53,420 nt of DNA from JAGMDK01 sp023128695 (lineage in GTDB: Bacteria > Planctomycetota > Phycisphaerae > UBA1845 > Fen-1342). Position numbers and translations under genes: made by a program. Under the pieces are notes generated by a model. The model worked only from the letters and a program-made list of their open reading frames with translations, made no database searches and had not been told where the DNA came from. Where the stretch lies: assembly GCA_030628805.1 (NCBI GenBank), contig DAOVQG010000002.1, positions 1-53,420 on the forward strand, read 5' to 3'. Positions 45,655 to 53,420 of the stretch are shown here, in pieces (the first letter of the stretch is position 1; each line of letters starts with the position of its first letter).

Positions 45655-45936
45655 ATTGTCCAGAGGCCCGTCCAACCCTGGGGATGGTATGTTATCGGGA
45701 ATGGAAGGGCACAGAAAAATGTGAGAAAACTATTAAGCCGGTCAGGGGATTGACCGATGGTATTACTGCGCAAAACCCCTCCTTACTCTCTCACACGCCG
45801 GGACCCGACCCCACGGGTTCCGGTACTTTTTTGCCGCCCGCGGCCGGGTGGCACGGCTCTGTGAGCCGTGTGTTCTGCGACGCTGAAACACGGCTGACAC
45901 AGCCGTGCCACCCATCACTTTGTCTGTGGCAAAGCA
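45655..45936. repeat. Intergenic region with a GGGTGGCACGGCT double hairpin
   Basis: 45846-45913 is an inverted repeat: GGGTGGCACGGCT-CTGTG-AGCCGTG, then TGTTCTGCGACGCTGAAACA, then CACGGCT...AGCCGTGCCACCC. It has the same scaffold as 49252-49325 with different stem letters. No gene seen in 45655-45845, though it should hold the ancestral upstream region of the M42 gene. Confidence 0.75.
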
Positions 45937-47754
45937 CTATTCGCCGGCTGGTTTACGACCGACGACTAGCAGGATCATTACCAGCGCCGCCGAGCCGATG
46001 AGCAAGCCACCCCACGCCGGAACGTCGGCATAGCGGCACAGTGCGTCCCCGCAGAGGATGGAGACCACCGCAACTGTAAGAGCGTACGGCATTTGCGTCC
46101 AAACGTGGCTTTCGAGCGAGCATTCGCTCGCCAACGAAGAGAGAACCGTAGTGTCGCTGATCGGCGAGCAATGGTCGCCGAAAACCGCTCCCGACAGAAC
46201 CGCGCCAACCGAGGCGTAGAAAATCGGCATGGCTTCAGCGGCCGGGAGCGCTTCCAGGAGCCCCGCCGAAATCGTTACGACTGCCGGGCAGAGAATGCCC
46301 ATCGTGCCCCAGGAGGTGCCGGTCGCGAACGCCACGATGCAGGCGCTGAGGAAGACGCACAATGGCAGCGCCCGCACCCAGCCGGGCTCGCCGAACCCTC
46401 CTGACCGCAACATCTCCACGGCCACATCCCCGAGTTGCAGGTCGTTCATGGTGGCCGACAGGGTCCACGCCAGCACGAGGATGACGATGGTTGACAGTAG
46501 CCGCGACATGGCCGCCGTGGCGCTCTCGATCGTTTCCTGGATGGTCAGTCTCCCCGTCCCGATCGAGATCAGGGCGGCGAGGAATATCGATGCCAGCGCG
46601 GCGTAGAGAATCGGGTTGAACGGATCGGCCGCGCCGACCATGGCCTGGAGTGCTCCCAACCAATACCAAGTACCCGTCGGCGGCTCGAATGTCGCCCAAT
46701 CGACCGCGCGCCACCCCGGAAACAAGAGCAGGAGCAGCGTTAGCACGACCAGCACGAGCACCGGCCCCAGGGCGTACCAGATTCGGCCGCCCGCGTCCGT
46801 CGGCGAGAGGGCCGGCTCCGCCGGCAGCGTTGTGCGAGCCGCTTCGTTCTCGGCCTTTCGCATCGGCCCAAAGTCGCGGTTCAGGAGCCCGACCAGCAAC
46901 ACCATCACCAGGGCCAGGATGGCGTAGAAGCGATACGGGATGCTGTTTACGAACGCTTGATAGCCGCCGACTTCCGCGAGGAACGCCGGCCGGTCGGCCA
47001 GTTGGTCGAGCCCATCCTGGATGTAGCCGATTTCCGCCCCGATCCAGGTGCCGACCAAGGCGATCGACGCCACCGGGGCGGCGGTCGAATCCACGATGTA
47101 CGCCAGCTTGGCCCGGCTGATCCGCAGCCGATCGCAGACCGGCCGCATGGACGGCCCGACGATCATCGCGTTGGCGAAGTCGTCGAAGAAGACCAGCAGG
47201 CCCGCCAGCCAGGTCGCAGCCTGCCCGCGCCGCCGGGTGGACCCCCAGCGGGCGACGGCGTTGACGACCGCGGCCGTGCCGCCGTTGGCCGCGATCACGC
47301 CCACCATGCCGGCGATCAGCAGGCTGAAGACGATCACCTTGATGTGGTCCGCGTCGGTCAGGGCCCCGATCAGGTAGTGCTCGGCGGCCAATTGAATGCC
47401 GGTCAGGAGGCCCGCGCTATCAGCGGTGCCCTCCGGCGAGAACGGAACGAGCATAAAGGCGGCCAGGAGAATACCGCACGTAAGTGCCGGTATCACTTGC
47501 CGCATGACCATGGCCAGGACAATGGTCAGGAGGGGCGGCCCCAACACGCGCGGGCCATAGAGCGAGGCCGGCAGCAAGTCGTCGTTCGGGAAAGCCCAGT
47601 ACCGGCGGAGCACTTGATCGATCACGACGATCGCGACGATGGACGAGAGCGTCAAGGCGACGTGCAAACGCCGAAGAGCGTTTCGGCTCCGCGGGGAAGG
47701 GCTCGGGCCGAGATTGCGCGACGTGTTCATCTTGGCCGAACCGTAGCGAGGCAT
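45937..47754 (-). CDS. Na+/H+ antiporter of the NhaC family
   Basis: A 605-residue membrane protein with about 12 predicted spans. Family-typical stretches include VFFDDFANAMIVGPSMRPVC, STAAPVASIALVGTWIGAEI, and FATGTSWGTMGILCPAVVTI with GDHCSPISDTTVLSSLAS near the end. It should exchange sodium for protons across the inner membrane. An ATG eight codons in (47730) is an alternative start; neither has a good Shine-Dalgarno. It is followed at its 3' end by a GGGTGGCAC-type hairpin and stands alone. Confidence 0.92.
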   Translation of the reverse strand: MPRYGSAKMNTSRNLGPSPSPRSRNALRRLHVALTLSSIVAIVVIDQVLRRYWAFPNDDLLPASLYGPRVLGPPLLTIVLAMVMRQVIPALTCGILLAAFMLVPFSPEGTADSAGLLTGIQLAAEHYLIGALTDADHIKVIVFSLLIAGMVGVIAANGGTAAVVNAVARWGSTRRRGQAATWLAGLLVFFDDFANAMIVGPSMRPVCDRLRISRAKLAYIVDSTAAPVASIALVGTWIGAEIGYIQDGLDQLADRPAFLAEVGGYQAFVNSIPYRFYAILALVMVLLVGLLNRDFGPMRKAENEAARTTLPAEPALSPTDAGGRIWYALGPVLVLVVLTLLLLLFPGWRAVDWATFEPPTGTWYWLGALQAMVGAADPFNPILYAALASIFLAALISIGTGRLTIQETIESATAAMSRLLSTIVILVLAWTLSATMNDLQLGDVAVEMLRSGGFGEPGWVRALPLCVFLSACIVAFATGTSWGTMGILCPAVVTISAGLLEALPAAEAMPIFYASVGAVLSGAVFGDHCSPISDTTVLSSLASECSLESHVWTQMPYALTVAVVSILCGDALCRYADVPAWGGLLIGSAALVMILLVVGRKPAGE

Positions 47755-47791
47755 GTTTCAGCCGTCAATAATCCGCGGGCCGGGTGAATGC

Positions 47792-49126
47792 TCAGGTCGT
47801 GCTCTTCGGCGTCAGTTGCAAGCCGTTTTCCGCCAGTCGCGCTTTGATCTCGGTGAGTGAAGTCACGCCGAAGTTGCGCGTCGCGAGCAACTCCGCTTCC
47901 GAGTATTGAAGCAGGTCTCTCAGCGTGCGGACGTTCAGTCGCTGCAAACACCGGCGGGAACGCACCGACAGCTCCAGTTCCGAGACTGACTTGGCCAAGA
48001 GAGCCTCCTGGCCGGGGGGGAGCGTCAGCTTCTGGGCCGCCTCCGCCTCCGCCGATTCGACCTCTACCTCCTCGGGTTGCAATCCAAGCCGCAAACCCTT
48101 CTTGGTGAGCAGGGCCTTGATTTCATTGAGCGACGTTTCGCCGAAATTCTTATACGCCAGCAACTCCGCCTCACTCAGGTGTATCAATTCGCCGACGGTG
48201 CGGATGTTCATCTTCTTGAGGCAGTTGCGGGCTCGGACCGAGAGCTCGAATTCGGACAGGGGCGTCGCCAGCAAGCGGGCCCGCGTGTCGATCGGCTCCT
48301 CCCCGCCTTCTACAATGATCATCTGCCGACAGCTTTCGACGCTCTTGAGGAAAAGCCGGGCCCGTTTGTGGTTCGGATACGCCTTGAGAACCCGGTTCAG
48401 GCACTTGATCGCCTGATCGTACTTCCCGAGATCCTCGTAGATCACCGCCGCGTTGAGCAGCGCGTTGATGTGGGCCCGCGGCTGGCGGGTCAGGCCGTCA
48501 TACAGCTCCAGAGCCTGGGCATCGTCGCCGAACAGGTCGTACAGCCGGGCGCAGCGGAACATTGCCTGGGCATGGTCCGGGTCGAGCTCCAGGGTCTTCT
48601 CGTACTCCTGGGCGGCTGCCACCCGCTCGTCCCGGGCCTCGCATAACAGGCCCCGTGCGTAATACCAGTCCGCGCGCTGTGCACCCGCCGACTGGTGCTT
48701 GGCCACCAGCTTCTCAGCCGCGGTCAAGTCCCCGGCGCGGACCTGGACGGCGGCGACCCGCAGGTCGATTTCAAACGCGTCCCACCCATTCTGGGCCGCC
48801 TGCTGCAACTCTTGCAGCGTCTGTTCAAACCGATTTAGCCCGAGCGCCGCCTCGGCCGCGTAGTAATGGCGCACCTTCCCCGCCGACGACCGTCCGAAGC
48901 GTTCGAGCGCCTCCCCGAACTTGCCCAGGATCAGCAGCCCCAGGGCCAGTTTCAGGGTGTCCCCCTGGCCGGCCTCCACCTTCTCCCGATACTCGTTCAG
49001 TAACATTTCAAACCGTTCGCGGGCTTGGAACGAGGCATGGGCGGCGTCGGCAAACCGCGTGTACGTCTGGGCGTCGAACTCCACCTGGTCAAAGAACGAC
49101 GCCAAGTCGGTTGCATCCGTGGTCAT
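47792..49126 (-). CDS. TPR protein with two RNA polymerase alpha C-terminal-like domains
   Basis: A 444-residue soluble protein. TPRs occupy about residues 30-275 (WYYARGLLCEARDERVAAAQ, AMFRCARLYDLFGDDAQALE). Two tandem copies of the helix-hairpin-helix domain of the RNA polymerase alpha subunit follow at about 285-344 and 379-438, each with the pattern ELSVRxRxCL...NIRT...SEAELLAxxNFG.TSL.EIKA. The alpha-CTD contacts DNA and activators in RpoA; here it is fused to TPRs without the assembly domain. It may bind DNA, compete with or bridge to transcription factors (inference). The ATG at 49126 follows GGAG by about ten bases; the longer frame to 49348 is intergenic repeat sequence. Confidence 0.85.
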   Translation of the reverse strand: MTTDATDLASFFDQVEFDAQTYTRFADAAHASFQARERFEMLLNEYREKVEAGQGDTLKLALGLLILGKFGEALERFGRSSAGKVRHYYAAEAALGLNRFEQTLQELQQAAQNGWDAFEIDLRVAAVQVRAGDLTAAEKLVAKHQSAGAQRADWYYARGLLCEARDERVAAAQEYEKTLELDPDHAQAMFRCARLYDLFGDDAQALELYDGLTRQPRAHINALLNAAVIYEDLGKYDQAIKCLNRVLKAYPNHKRARLFLKSVESCRQMIIVEGGEEPIDTRARLLATPLSEFELSVRARNCLKKMNIRTVGELIHLSEAELLAYKNFGETSLNEIKALLTKKGLRLGLQPEEVEVESAEAEAAQKLTLPPGQEALLAKSVSELELSVRSRRCLQRLNVRTLRDLLQYSEAELLATRNFGVTSLTEIKARLAENGLQLTPKSTT

Positions 49127-49183
49127 TAGCAATTGACTCCACCTCTGTCGCAGGACATCCGGGCAATGTTTCGTAATCGCGCT

Positions 49184-49211
49184 ATAATAGCAACCCAGAT
49201 GCAACTGGCAA
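49184..49211 (-). promoter_or_regulatory. Promoter of the TPR/alpha-CTD gene
   Basis: On the minus strand TTGCCA (49211-49206) and TATTAT (49189-49184) are 16 bases apart, each matching five of six consensus bases. The predicted transcript starts about 50 bases before the ATG at 49126. The plus strand also carries TATAAT at 49183-49188 that might serve metH, without a good -35. Confidence 0.5.
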
Positions 49212-49251
49212 GGCCCCCGGTCGCCGGCCTTCGGGTCGGTTCGGGTCCGTT

Positions 49252-49325
49252 GTGTGCCACTGCTCTTGAGCAGTGTGTTCTTCGACTGGCAATAGCTTGG
49301 GCACTGCTCAAGAGCAGTGGCACAC
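49252..49325. repeat. GTGTGCCACTGCTC double hairpin in the metH leader
   Basis: GTGTGCCACTGCTCTTGAGC-AGTGTGTTCTTCGACTGG ... GCACTGCTC-AA-GAGCAGTGGCACAC. An inverted repeat with an inner CACTGCTC-TT-GAGCAGTG hairpin on the left. Same scaffold as 45846-45913 (GTGGCAC..., GTGTTCT.CGAC) with different stems. It ends 26 bases before the metH start. Confidence 0.8.
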
Positions 49326-49351
49326 GCGGAACCCGTGGGTAGGACCACGAG

Positions 49352-52300
49352 ATGCCCGAAATCGAATCACGATTCCTGCAACGTCTGGCGGACAAGGTGC
49401 TGGTCTTCGACGGGGCCATGGGCACCAGCATCCACGCTCTGGACCTGCCGCTGAGCGACTATCGGAACCTGGAAAATTGTTCGGAAGTCCTCAACGAGAC
49501 CCGCCCGGACGCGATCGAGCAGATCCACCGCGGCTTTCTCGCGGCCGGCTGCGATGTCGTCGAGACCAACACCTTTGGTGCCAACCGCGTTGTTCTGGCG
49601 GAGTTCGGCCTGGCCGACCGGACGTATGAGCTGAACGTCGCCGCGGCTCGGATTGCCCGCCGGGCGGTGGAGGCGTTCGCGACGCCCGAGCAGCCGCGGT
49701 TCGTGGCCGGCTCGATCGGGCCGGGGACCAAACTGCCCTCACTGCGGCAGACGACCTATGACGACCTGCTCGCAAGCTACGCCGAGCAGGTCCGCGGGCT
49801 GCTCGACGGCGGGGTTGACGTCCTGATCATTGAGACGTGTCAGGACATCCTCCAGACCAAGGCTGCCATCCAGACCACTCGGCAGGCGTTCGAGGCCGGC
49901 GGCCGCCGCGTACCGCTGATCTGCCAGGTCACGATGGAGACGAGCGGCACGATGCTGATGGGGACCGACCTCGCGGCCGCCGTAGTTGTGCTCGAAGCCT
50001 TCCCCGAGGTTGACGTGCTCGGCCTGAATTGCGCCACCGGCCCGCGGGAGATGAGCGCGCACGTCCGGTACCTCTCGGAGCACGGCACCCGCCGGCTCAG
50101 CGTCATGCCCAACGCCGGCCTGCCGCGGATTGTCAACGGGCAGCCGTGTTTCCCGCTCCCGCCCGCGGAACTGGCCCGCTGGCTACGCGTTTTCGTGGTC
50201 GAGGATGGAGTCAATATCGTCGGCGGCTGCTGTGGCACCACACCCGCGCACATCAAAGCCGTTGTCGAGGCGGTCGCCGAGCTCAAGCCGAGGCAGCGTG
50301 AGGTAGCCTCCGAGCCGTCCGTTTCGAGCCTGTACAGCGCTACGCCCATGCGTCAGGAGACCAGCTTCCTGATCGTCGGCGAGCGCTGCAATACGAGCGG
50401 CTCGCGCAGGTTCATACGTCTGCTCGCTGAGGAGGATATCGAGGGCATGATCGAGTTGGCCCATGAGCAGCTTCAGGAGGGGGCCCACGTGCTCGACGTT
50501 TGCGTGGACACGGTCGGCCGCGACGGCACCGCCGACATGCGCATGGTCTGCGACCGCTTCGGCAGCGACCTCAACGCCCCGCTTATGCTCGATAGTACGC
50601 AGGTGGATGTCCTCGAAGCCGGGCTCAAGCTCGCCGGGGGCAAGTGCATCGTGAACTCGGTCAGTCTCGAAGACGGTGGCGAGAAGCTGAAAAAAATCTG
50701 CCGTTTGCTGCGGCAGTACGGCGCCGCCGTCGTGGCTCTGACCATCGATGATGATCCGGACGAGGCGATGGCCAAGACCGCGCAGCGCAAGCTCGACATC
50801 GCCACCCGCATCCATGAGCTGCTGACCGGCAAGTACGGCATCCGCGCAGAGGATATCTTCTTCGACTGCCTCACCTTCCCGATCACGACCGGAAACAAGG
50901 AGGACCGCCGACTCGCGCTCGAGACCCTGGCCGGGATCGAGCTGGTGATGACCCGGTTCCCGCGCAGCCAGTCGATCCTGGGGATCAGCAACGTCAGCTT
51001 CGGCCTTCAGCCGGCGGCCCGGGTGGTGCTCAACTCCGCGTTTCTCTCCGAGGCTTGTCAACGTGGGCTAACGGCCGCGATCATCCACGCCGGCAAGATT
51101 CTCCCCCGCACTCGGATCAGCGCTGAGCGTTGGGAAGCCGCCCTGGATTTGATCCACGATCGCCGCCACCAGGGCGACCCGCTCGAACGCTTCATCAGCC
51201 TGTTTGACGAAGGCGAGACGCTCGGCGCGCAAAGGCGGATCGCCGAACTGCCGGTTGAAGAGCGGCTCAAGCAGCGGATCATCGACGGTCGCAAGCAGGG
51301 TCTCGAGGCCGACCTCGACGAGGCCCGTGAGAAATACAACCCGCTCTTCATCATCAACGAATTGCTGCTGGCGGGGATGCAAGAGGTCGGCGAGCTGTTC
51401 GGCTCGGGCCGGATGCAGCTTCCATTCGTGCTCCGGTCCGCCGAGACGATGAAGGCCGCCGTCGCGCACCTCGAACCGCACCTGGAGCGGGTCGAGGAAC
51501 AAGCGCGGGGGAAGATTGTGCTGGCGACGGTCCGCGGGGACGTGCACGACATCGGCAAGAACCTGGTCGACATCATCCTCTCGAACAATGGCTACAAGGT
51601 CTACAACCTCGGCCTCAAGCAGCCGATCGGCAACATCATCAACGCCTTCCAAGAGCACGACGCCGATGCGATCGGCCTCAGCGGCCTGCTGGTCAAGTCG
51701 ACGCTCGTCATGCGGGAGGACCTCGAGGTGCTTAATGAGCACGCCGCCAACGTCCCGGTCATCCTCGGCGGCGCCGCCCTGACGCGGAAGTATGTCGAGC
51801 AGGACCTCCGCCGGGTCTACAAGTCCGGCTTGTACTACGCCCAAGACGCCTTCGAGGGCTTGCGGCTGATGGGCGAGATCATGGCCCGGAAAGCGGAGGT
51901 CGAGGCCGTTGAAGCCCAGCGGCGTGAAAAAGAAGTAGCCGTCGAGACGCCCACGCCCGAACAGGCGCGGCTACTGGCCGAGCAGCGTTACGGTCTCAAG
52001 CCAGTGGATGTGGATACGGCCGAGCGGGCTCGCATTGCCGAAACCGAAATCGCCATTCGCGCCGCGACCGTCGCCGCCCAGGACGCGTCGCGGCTGGGGC
52101 TGGCAGGCGGGCCGCATGTTCCGGAATCTGAGCGACCGTGTTCGGACATCGGCCACGACTGCCCCGTGCCGCGGCCGCCGTTCTGGGGCGCGCGGGTGCT
52201 GGAGACAATCGAGCTGCAAACCGCGCTGGCGTACCTCAATGAGACGATGCTGTTCCAGGTGCAATGGGGCTTCCGCGGGAAACGCCGGGCGCGGAACGAG

Positions 52301-52987
52301 TGGAAGAAGTACGTCGATACCAAAGTCCGCCCGATTTATTGCGAGCTGGTGGAGCGCTGCGAGCGTGAAAAAATCCTCCAGCCGCAGGCGATCTACGGCT
52401 ATTGGCCGTGCAACTCCGACGGCGACGAACTGTTGATCTTCCGACCGCCGAGCGGGACGATCGACCGGCCCGAACATCATCGCGAAGTCGCCGTGAGGTT
52501 TACATTTCCCCGGCAGAAGCAGCACCCGTACTGGTGTCTGTCCGACTTCTGGCGGCCGGTCCGGGCCGGCACGGTGGACGTGGCCGCCTTCTCGATCGTC
52601 ACCGCCGGCCGTCGGGTCGGCGAGGTCGCCCGGCAGTGGTTCGAGCAGCATCACTACCGGCAATATCTCTTCCTGCACGGCCTCGGAGTCGAGCTGGCCG
52701 AGGCCCTGGCGGAGTACGTCCACCAGCAGGTCCGCGTCGAGCTAGGCGTCGCCGGCCGGGACGCCCGCGACCTGCGGAAGCTCTTCCAACAAGGCTACCA
52801 GGGCAGCCGCTACAGCTTCGGCTACCCGGCGTGCCCGAATCTAGAGGATCAGGCGCCCCTGATGAAACTCCTGACCCCGGAGCGGATCGGCGTCACTCTC
52901 ACCGAGCAATACCAGCTCGAACCGGAACAAACGACCAGCGCGCTCATCGCGTATCATCCGGAGGCGCGGTATTTCAATGTGCGTTGA
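49352..52987 (+). CDS. metH: Cobalamin-dependent methionine synthase
   Basis: A 1211-residue enzyme with all MetH modules. Homocysteine domain (about 1-305) with zinc ligands Cys 227, 293 and 294 (LNCATGP, GGCCGTT). Methyltetrahydrofolate domain (about 325-590; opening GERCNTSGSRRF where many have GERTNVTGS). Cap and B12-binding domains (about 625-870) with the cobalt ligand His 732 in DVHDIGKNLVD. Reactivation domain (about 920-1205; RYSFGYPACPNLEDQ). It makes methionine from homocysteine using methylcobalamin. It is divergent from the TPR/alpha-CTD gene; no cobalamin riboswitch is recognisable in the 225-base leader. Start ATG follows AGGA. Confidence 0.97.
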   Translation: MPEIESRFLQRLADKVLVFDGAMGTSIHALDLPLSDYRNLENCSEVLNETRPDAIEQIHRGFLAAGCDVVETNTFGANRVVLAEFGLADRTYELNVAAARIARRAVEAFATPEQPRFVAGSIGPGTKLPSLRQTTYDDLLASYAEQVRGLLDGGVDVLIIETCQDILQTKAAIQTTRQAFEAGGRRVPLICQVTMETSGTMLMGTDLAAAVVVLEAFPEVDVLGLNCATGPREMSAHVRYLSEHGTRRLSVMPNAGLPRIVNGQPCFPLPPAELARWLRVFVVEDGVNIVGGCCGTTPAHIKAVVEAVAELKPRQREVASEPSVSSLYSATPMRQETSFLIVGERCNTSGSRRFIRLLAEEDIEGMIELAHEQLQEGAHVLDVCVDTVGRDGTADMRMVCDRFGSDLNAPLMLDSTQVDVLEAGLKLAGGKCIVNSVSLEDGGEKLKKICRLLRQYGAAVVALTIDDDPDEAMAKTAQRKLDIATRIHELLTGKYGIRAEDIFFDCLTFPITTGNKEDRRLALETLAGIELVMTRFPRSQSILGISNVSFGLQPAARVVLNSAFLSEACQRGLTAAIIHAGKILPRTRISAERWEAALDLIHDRRHQGDPLERFISLFDEGETLGAQRRIAELPVEERLKQRIIDGRKQGLEADLDEAREKYNPLFIINELLLAGMQEVGELFGSGRMQLPFVLRSAETMKAAVAHLEPHLERVEEQARGKIVLATVRGDVHDIGKNLVDIILSNNGYKVYNLGLKQPIGNIINAFQEHDADAIGLSGLLVKSTLVMREDLEVLNEHAANVPVILGGAALTRKYVEQDLRRVYKSGLYYAQDAFEGLRLMGEIMARKAEVEAVEAQRREKEVAVETPTPEQARLLAEQRYGLKPVDVDTAERARIAETEIAIRAATVAAQDASRLGLAGGPHVPESERPCSDIGHDCPVPRPPFWGARVLETIELQTALAYLNETMLFQVQWGFRGKRRARNEWKKYVDTKVRPIYCELVERCEREKILQPQAIYGYWPCNSDGDELLIFRPPSGTIDRPEHHREVAVRFTFPRQKQHPYWCLSDFWRPVRAGTVDVAAFSIVTAGRRVGEVARQWFEQHHYRQYLFLHGLGVELAEALAEYVHQQVRVELGVAGRDARDLRKLFQQGYQGSRYSFGYPACPNLEDQAPLMKLLTPERIGVTLTEQYQLEPEQTTSALIAYHPEARYFNVR

Positions 52988-53065
52988 GAACACCGCCAGT
53001 GAAACGGCGATCGTCACGGCCGACAATACTTCATAGATCGTCCGCTACTTGAAAGGGCCGACATC

Positions 53066-53119
53066 ATGAAGGTCAATTACGATCCGGAAACCGATACCCT
53101 GACGATTCATCTGCTCGAG
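53066..53119 (+). pseudogene. Truncated DUF2283-type gene
   Basis: MKVNYDPETDTLTIHLLE is the standard opening of small DUF2283 proteins (about 60-80 residues). After about 18 codons the sequence runs into the reversed transposase remnant, sharing the CTGCTCGAG junction, so the gene is broken. Confidence 0.65.
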
Positions 53120-53420
53120 CCGAGGCGGGGCCGGCGGCGGCGACTGGCGATGGACCGCCATCCAGACCGATCGCCACTCGCACGGCTCGAAGATCACTTC
53201 GCAACCAATCTCCGGACAACTACGGGCCAGGCGACACGCAAACAACGTTCGCCAAGGCCCGGTCTTGACAAGCGCGAACCAGCCAATGCACCGCGTTCCG
53301 ATCGCCACGCGGTTCGGCGAACAACTCGTAGATATCGGCCTCGCTGTCGGCTACACTCCCAAGGGCGTGCCATCGAGGGCGAAAGCTTCGAGCAGATGCA
53401 AGAATGCGCCGCGTCGCGAC
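53107..53420 (-). pseudogene. Remnant of an IS4/Tn5-like transposase, with internal deletions, running off the window
   Basis: Reading inward from the right edge on the minus strand, family pieces appear in order but in different frames: LLEAFALDGTPLG, then SVADSEADIYELFAEPRGD with WLVRACQDRAL, then TLFACRLARSCPEIGCEVIF with EPCEWRSVWMAVHRQ and PPAPPRLEQM. Between them the catalytic middle is missing. This is a decayed element; it joins a truncated DUF2283 gene at about 53107-53120. The 52988-53065 gap downstream of metH has no gene. Confidence 0.7.

Noticed and set aside
49127..49351. Cobalamin riboswitch upstream of metH
   Set aside because: The only structured sequence is a member of the genomic double-hairpin family; no B12-box-like sequence was seen.

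Overview
The window looks like a chromosomal stretch of a high-GC member of the Planctomycetota, probably near Phycisphaerae. This is inferred from protein content (three ASPIC/UnbV plus FG-GAP proteins, a hydrazine-synthase-alpha-type diheme protein, a YVTN/decaheme cytochrome, a TPR protein carrying RNA polymerase alpha-CTD repeats) and from very dense scattered palindromic repeats. No RNA gene or CRISPR array was seen.

Layout. 1-4.6 kb: tail of an unidentified gene, an MCE/MlaD-type protein, an orphan receiver-domain response regulator, a lipoprotein and a flippase-like membrane protein. 4.6-9.3 kb: RND pump and its membrane fusion protein. 9.6-12.6 kb: a glycosyltransferase and two lipoproteins, one with TPRs. 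13-16.6 kb: an exported or anchored protein and a sensor histidine kinase. 16.66-17.97 kb: an IS1634-family insertion sequence with intact ends and a crippled transposase. 18-22 kb: a DUF1702 - acyl carrier protein - ketosynthase - ketosynthase operon. 22.4-26.8 kb: two periplasmic ligand-binding proteins without an ABC transporter, and a beta-propeller lipoprotein. 27-41 kb: a unidirectional array of large exported proteins: decaheme cytochrome, ASPIC/UnbV protein, HZS-alpha-like protein, and two TPR/FG-GAP/UnbV proteins. 41-47.8 kb: an MMPL-type exporter, QueC, an M42 aminopeptidase and an NhaC antiporter. 47.8-53 kb: the TPR/alpha-CTD protein, divergent from a full-length MetH. The last 350 bases hold a truncated DUF2283 gene joined to a deletion-riddled IS4-type transposase remnant.

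The most unusual content is the repeats. (1) At least two copies of a 0.2-0.25 kb MITE-like element have GTAAG...CTTAC ends and arms made of GCnnTCA heptads; the copy at 45398-45646 is bracketed by a perfect 8-bp target duplication that contains the ribosome binding site of the M42 peptidase gene. (2) Several hairpin families keep their loop and flank words but have variable, self-complementary stems. (3) Four exported proteins carry such a repeat of 27, 36, 54 or 93 bp, always a multiple of three, between the start codon and the hydrophobic core of the signal peptide. In each case removing it in silico restores a conventional signal sequence. Two more repeats sit in frame inside mature protein regions.

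How the genes may work together (inference): the 27-41 kb block and the ligand-binding and propeller proteins look like a secreted or periplasmic redox and binding system. HZS-alpha-like, UnbV and decaheme genes overlap by ATGA and TAATG, so they are probably made in a fixed ratio. The DUF1702/ACP/KS operon looks like a small acyl or polyketide assembly unit of unknown product. Starts were chosen from Shine-Dalgarno spacing, overlaps and signal sequences; where they are uncertain the entry says so.
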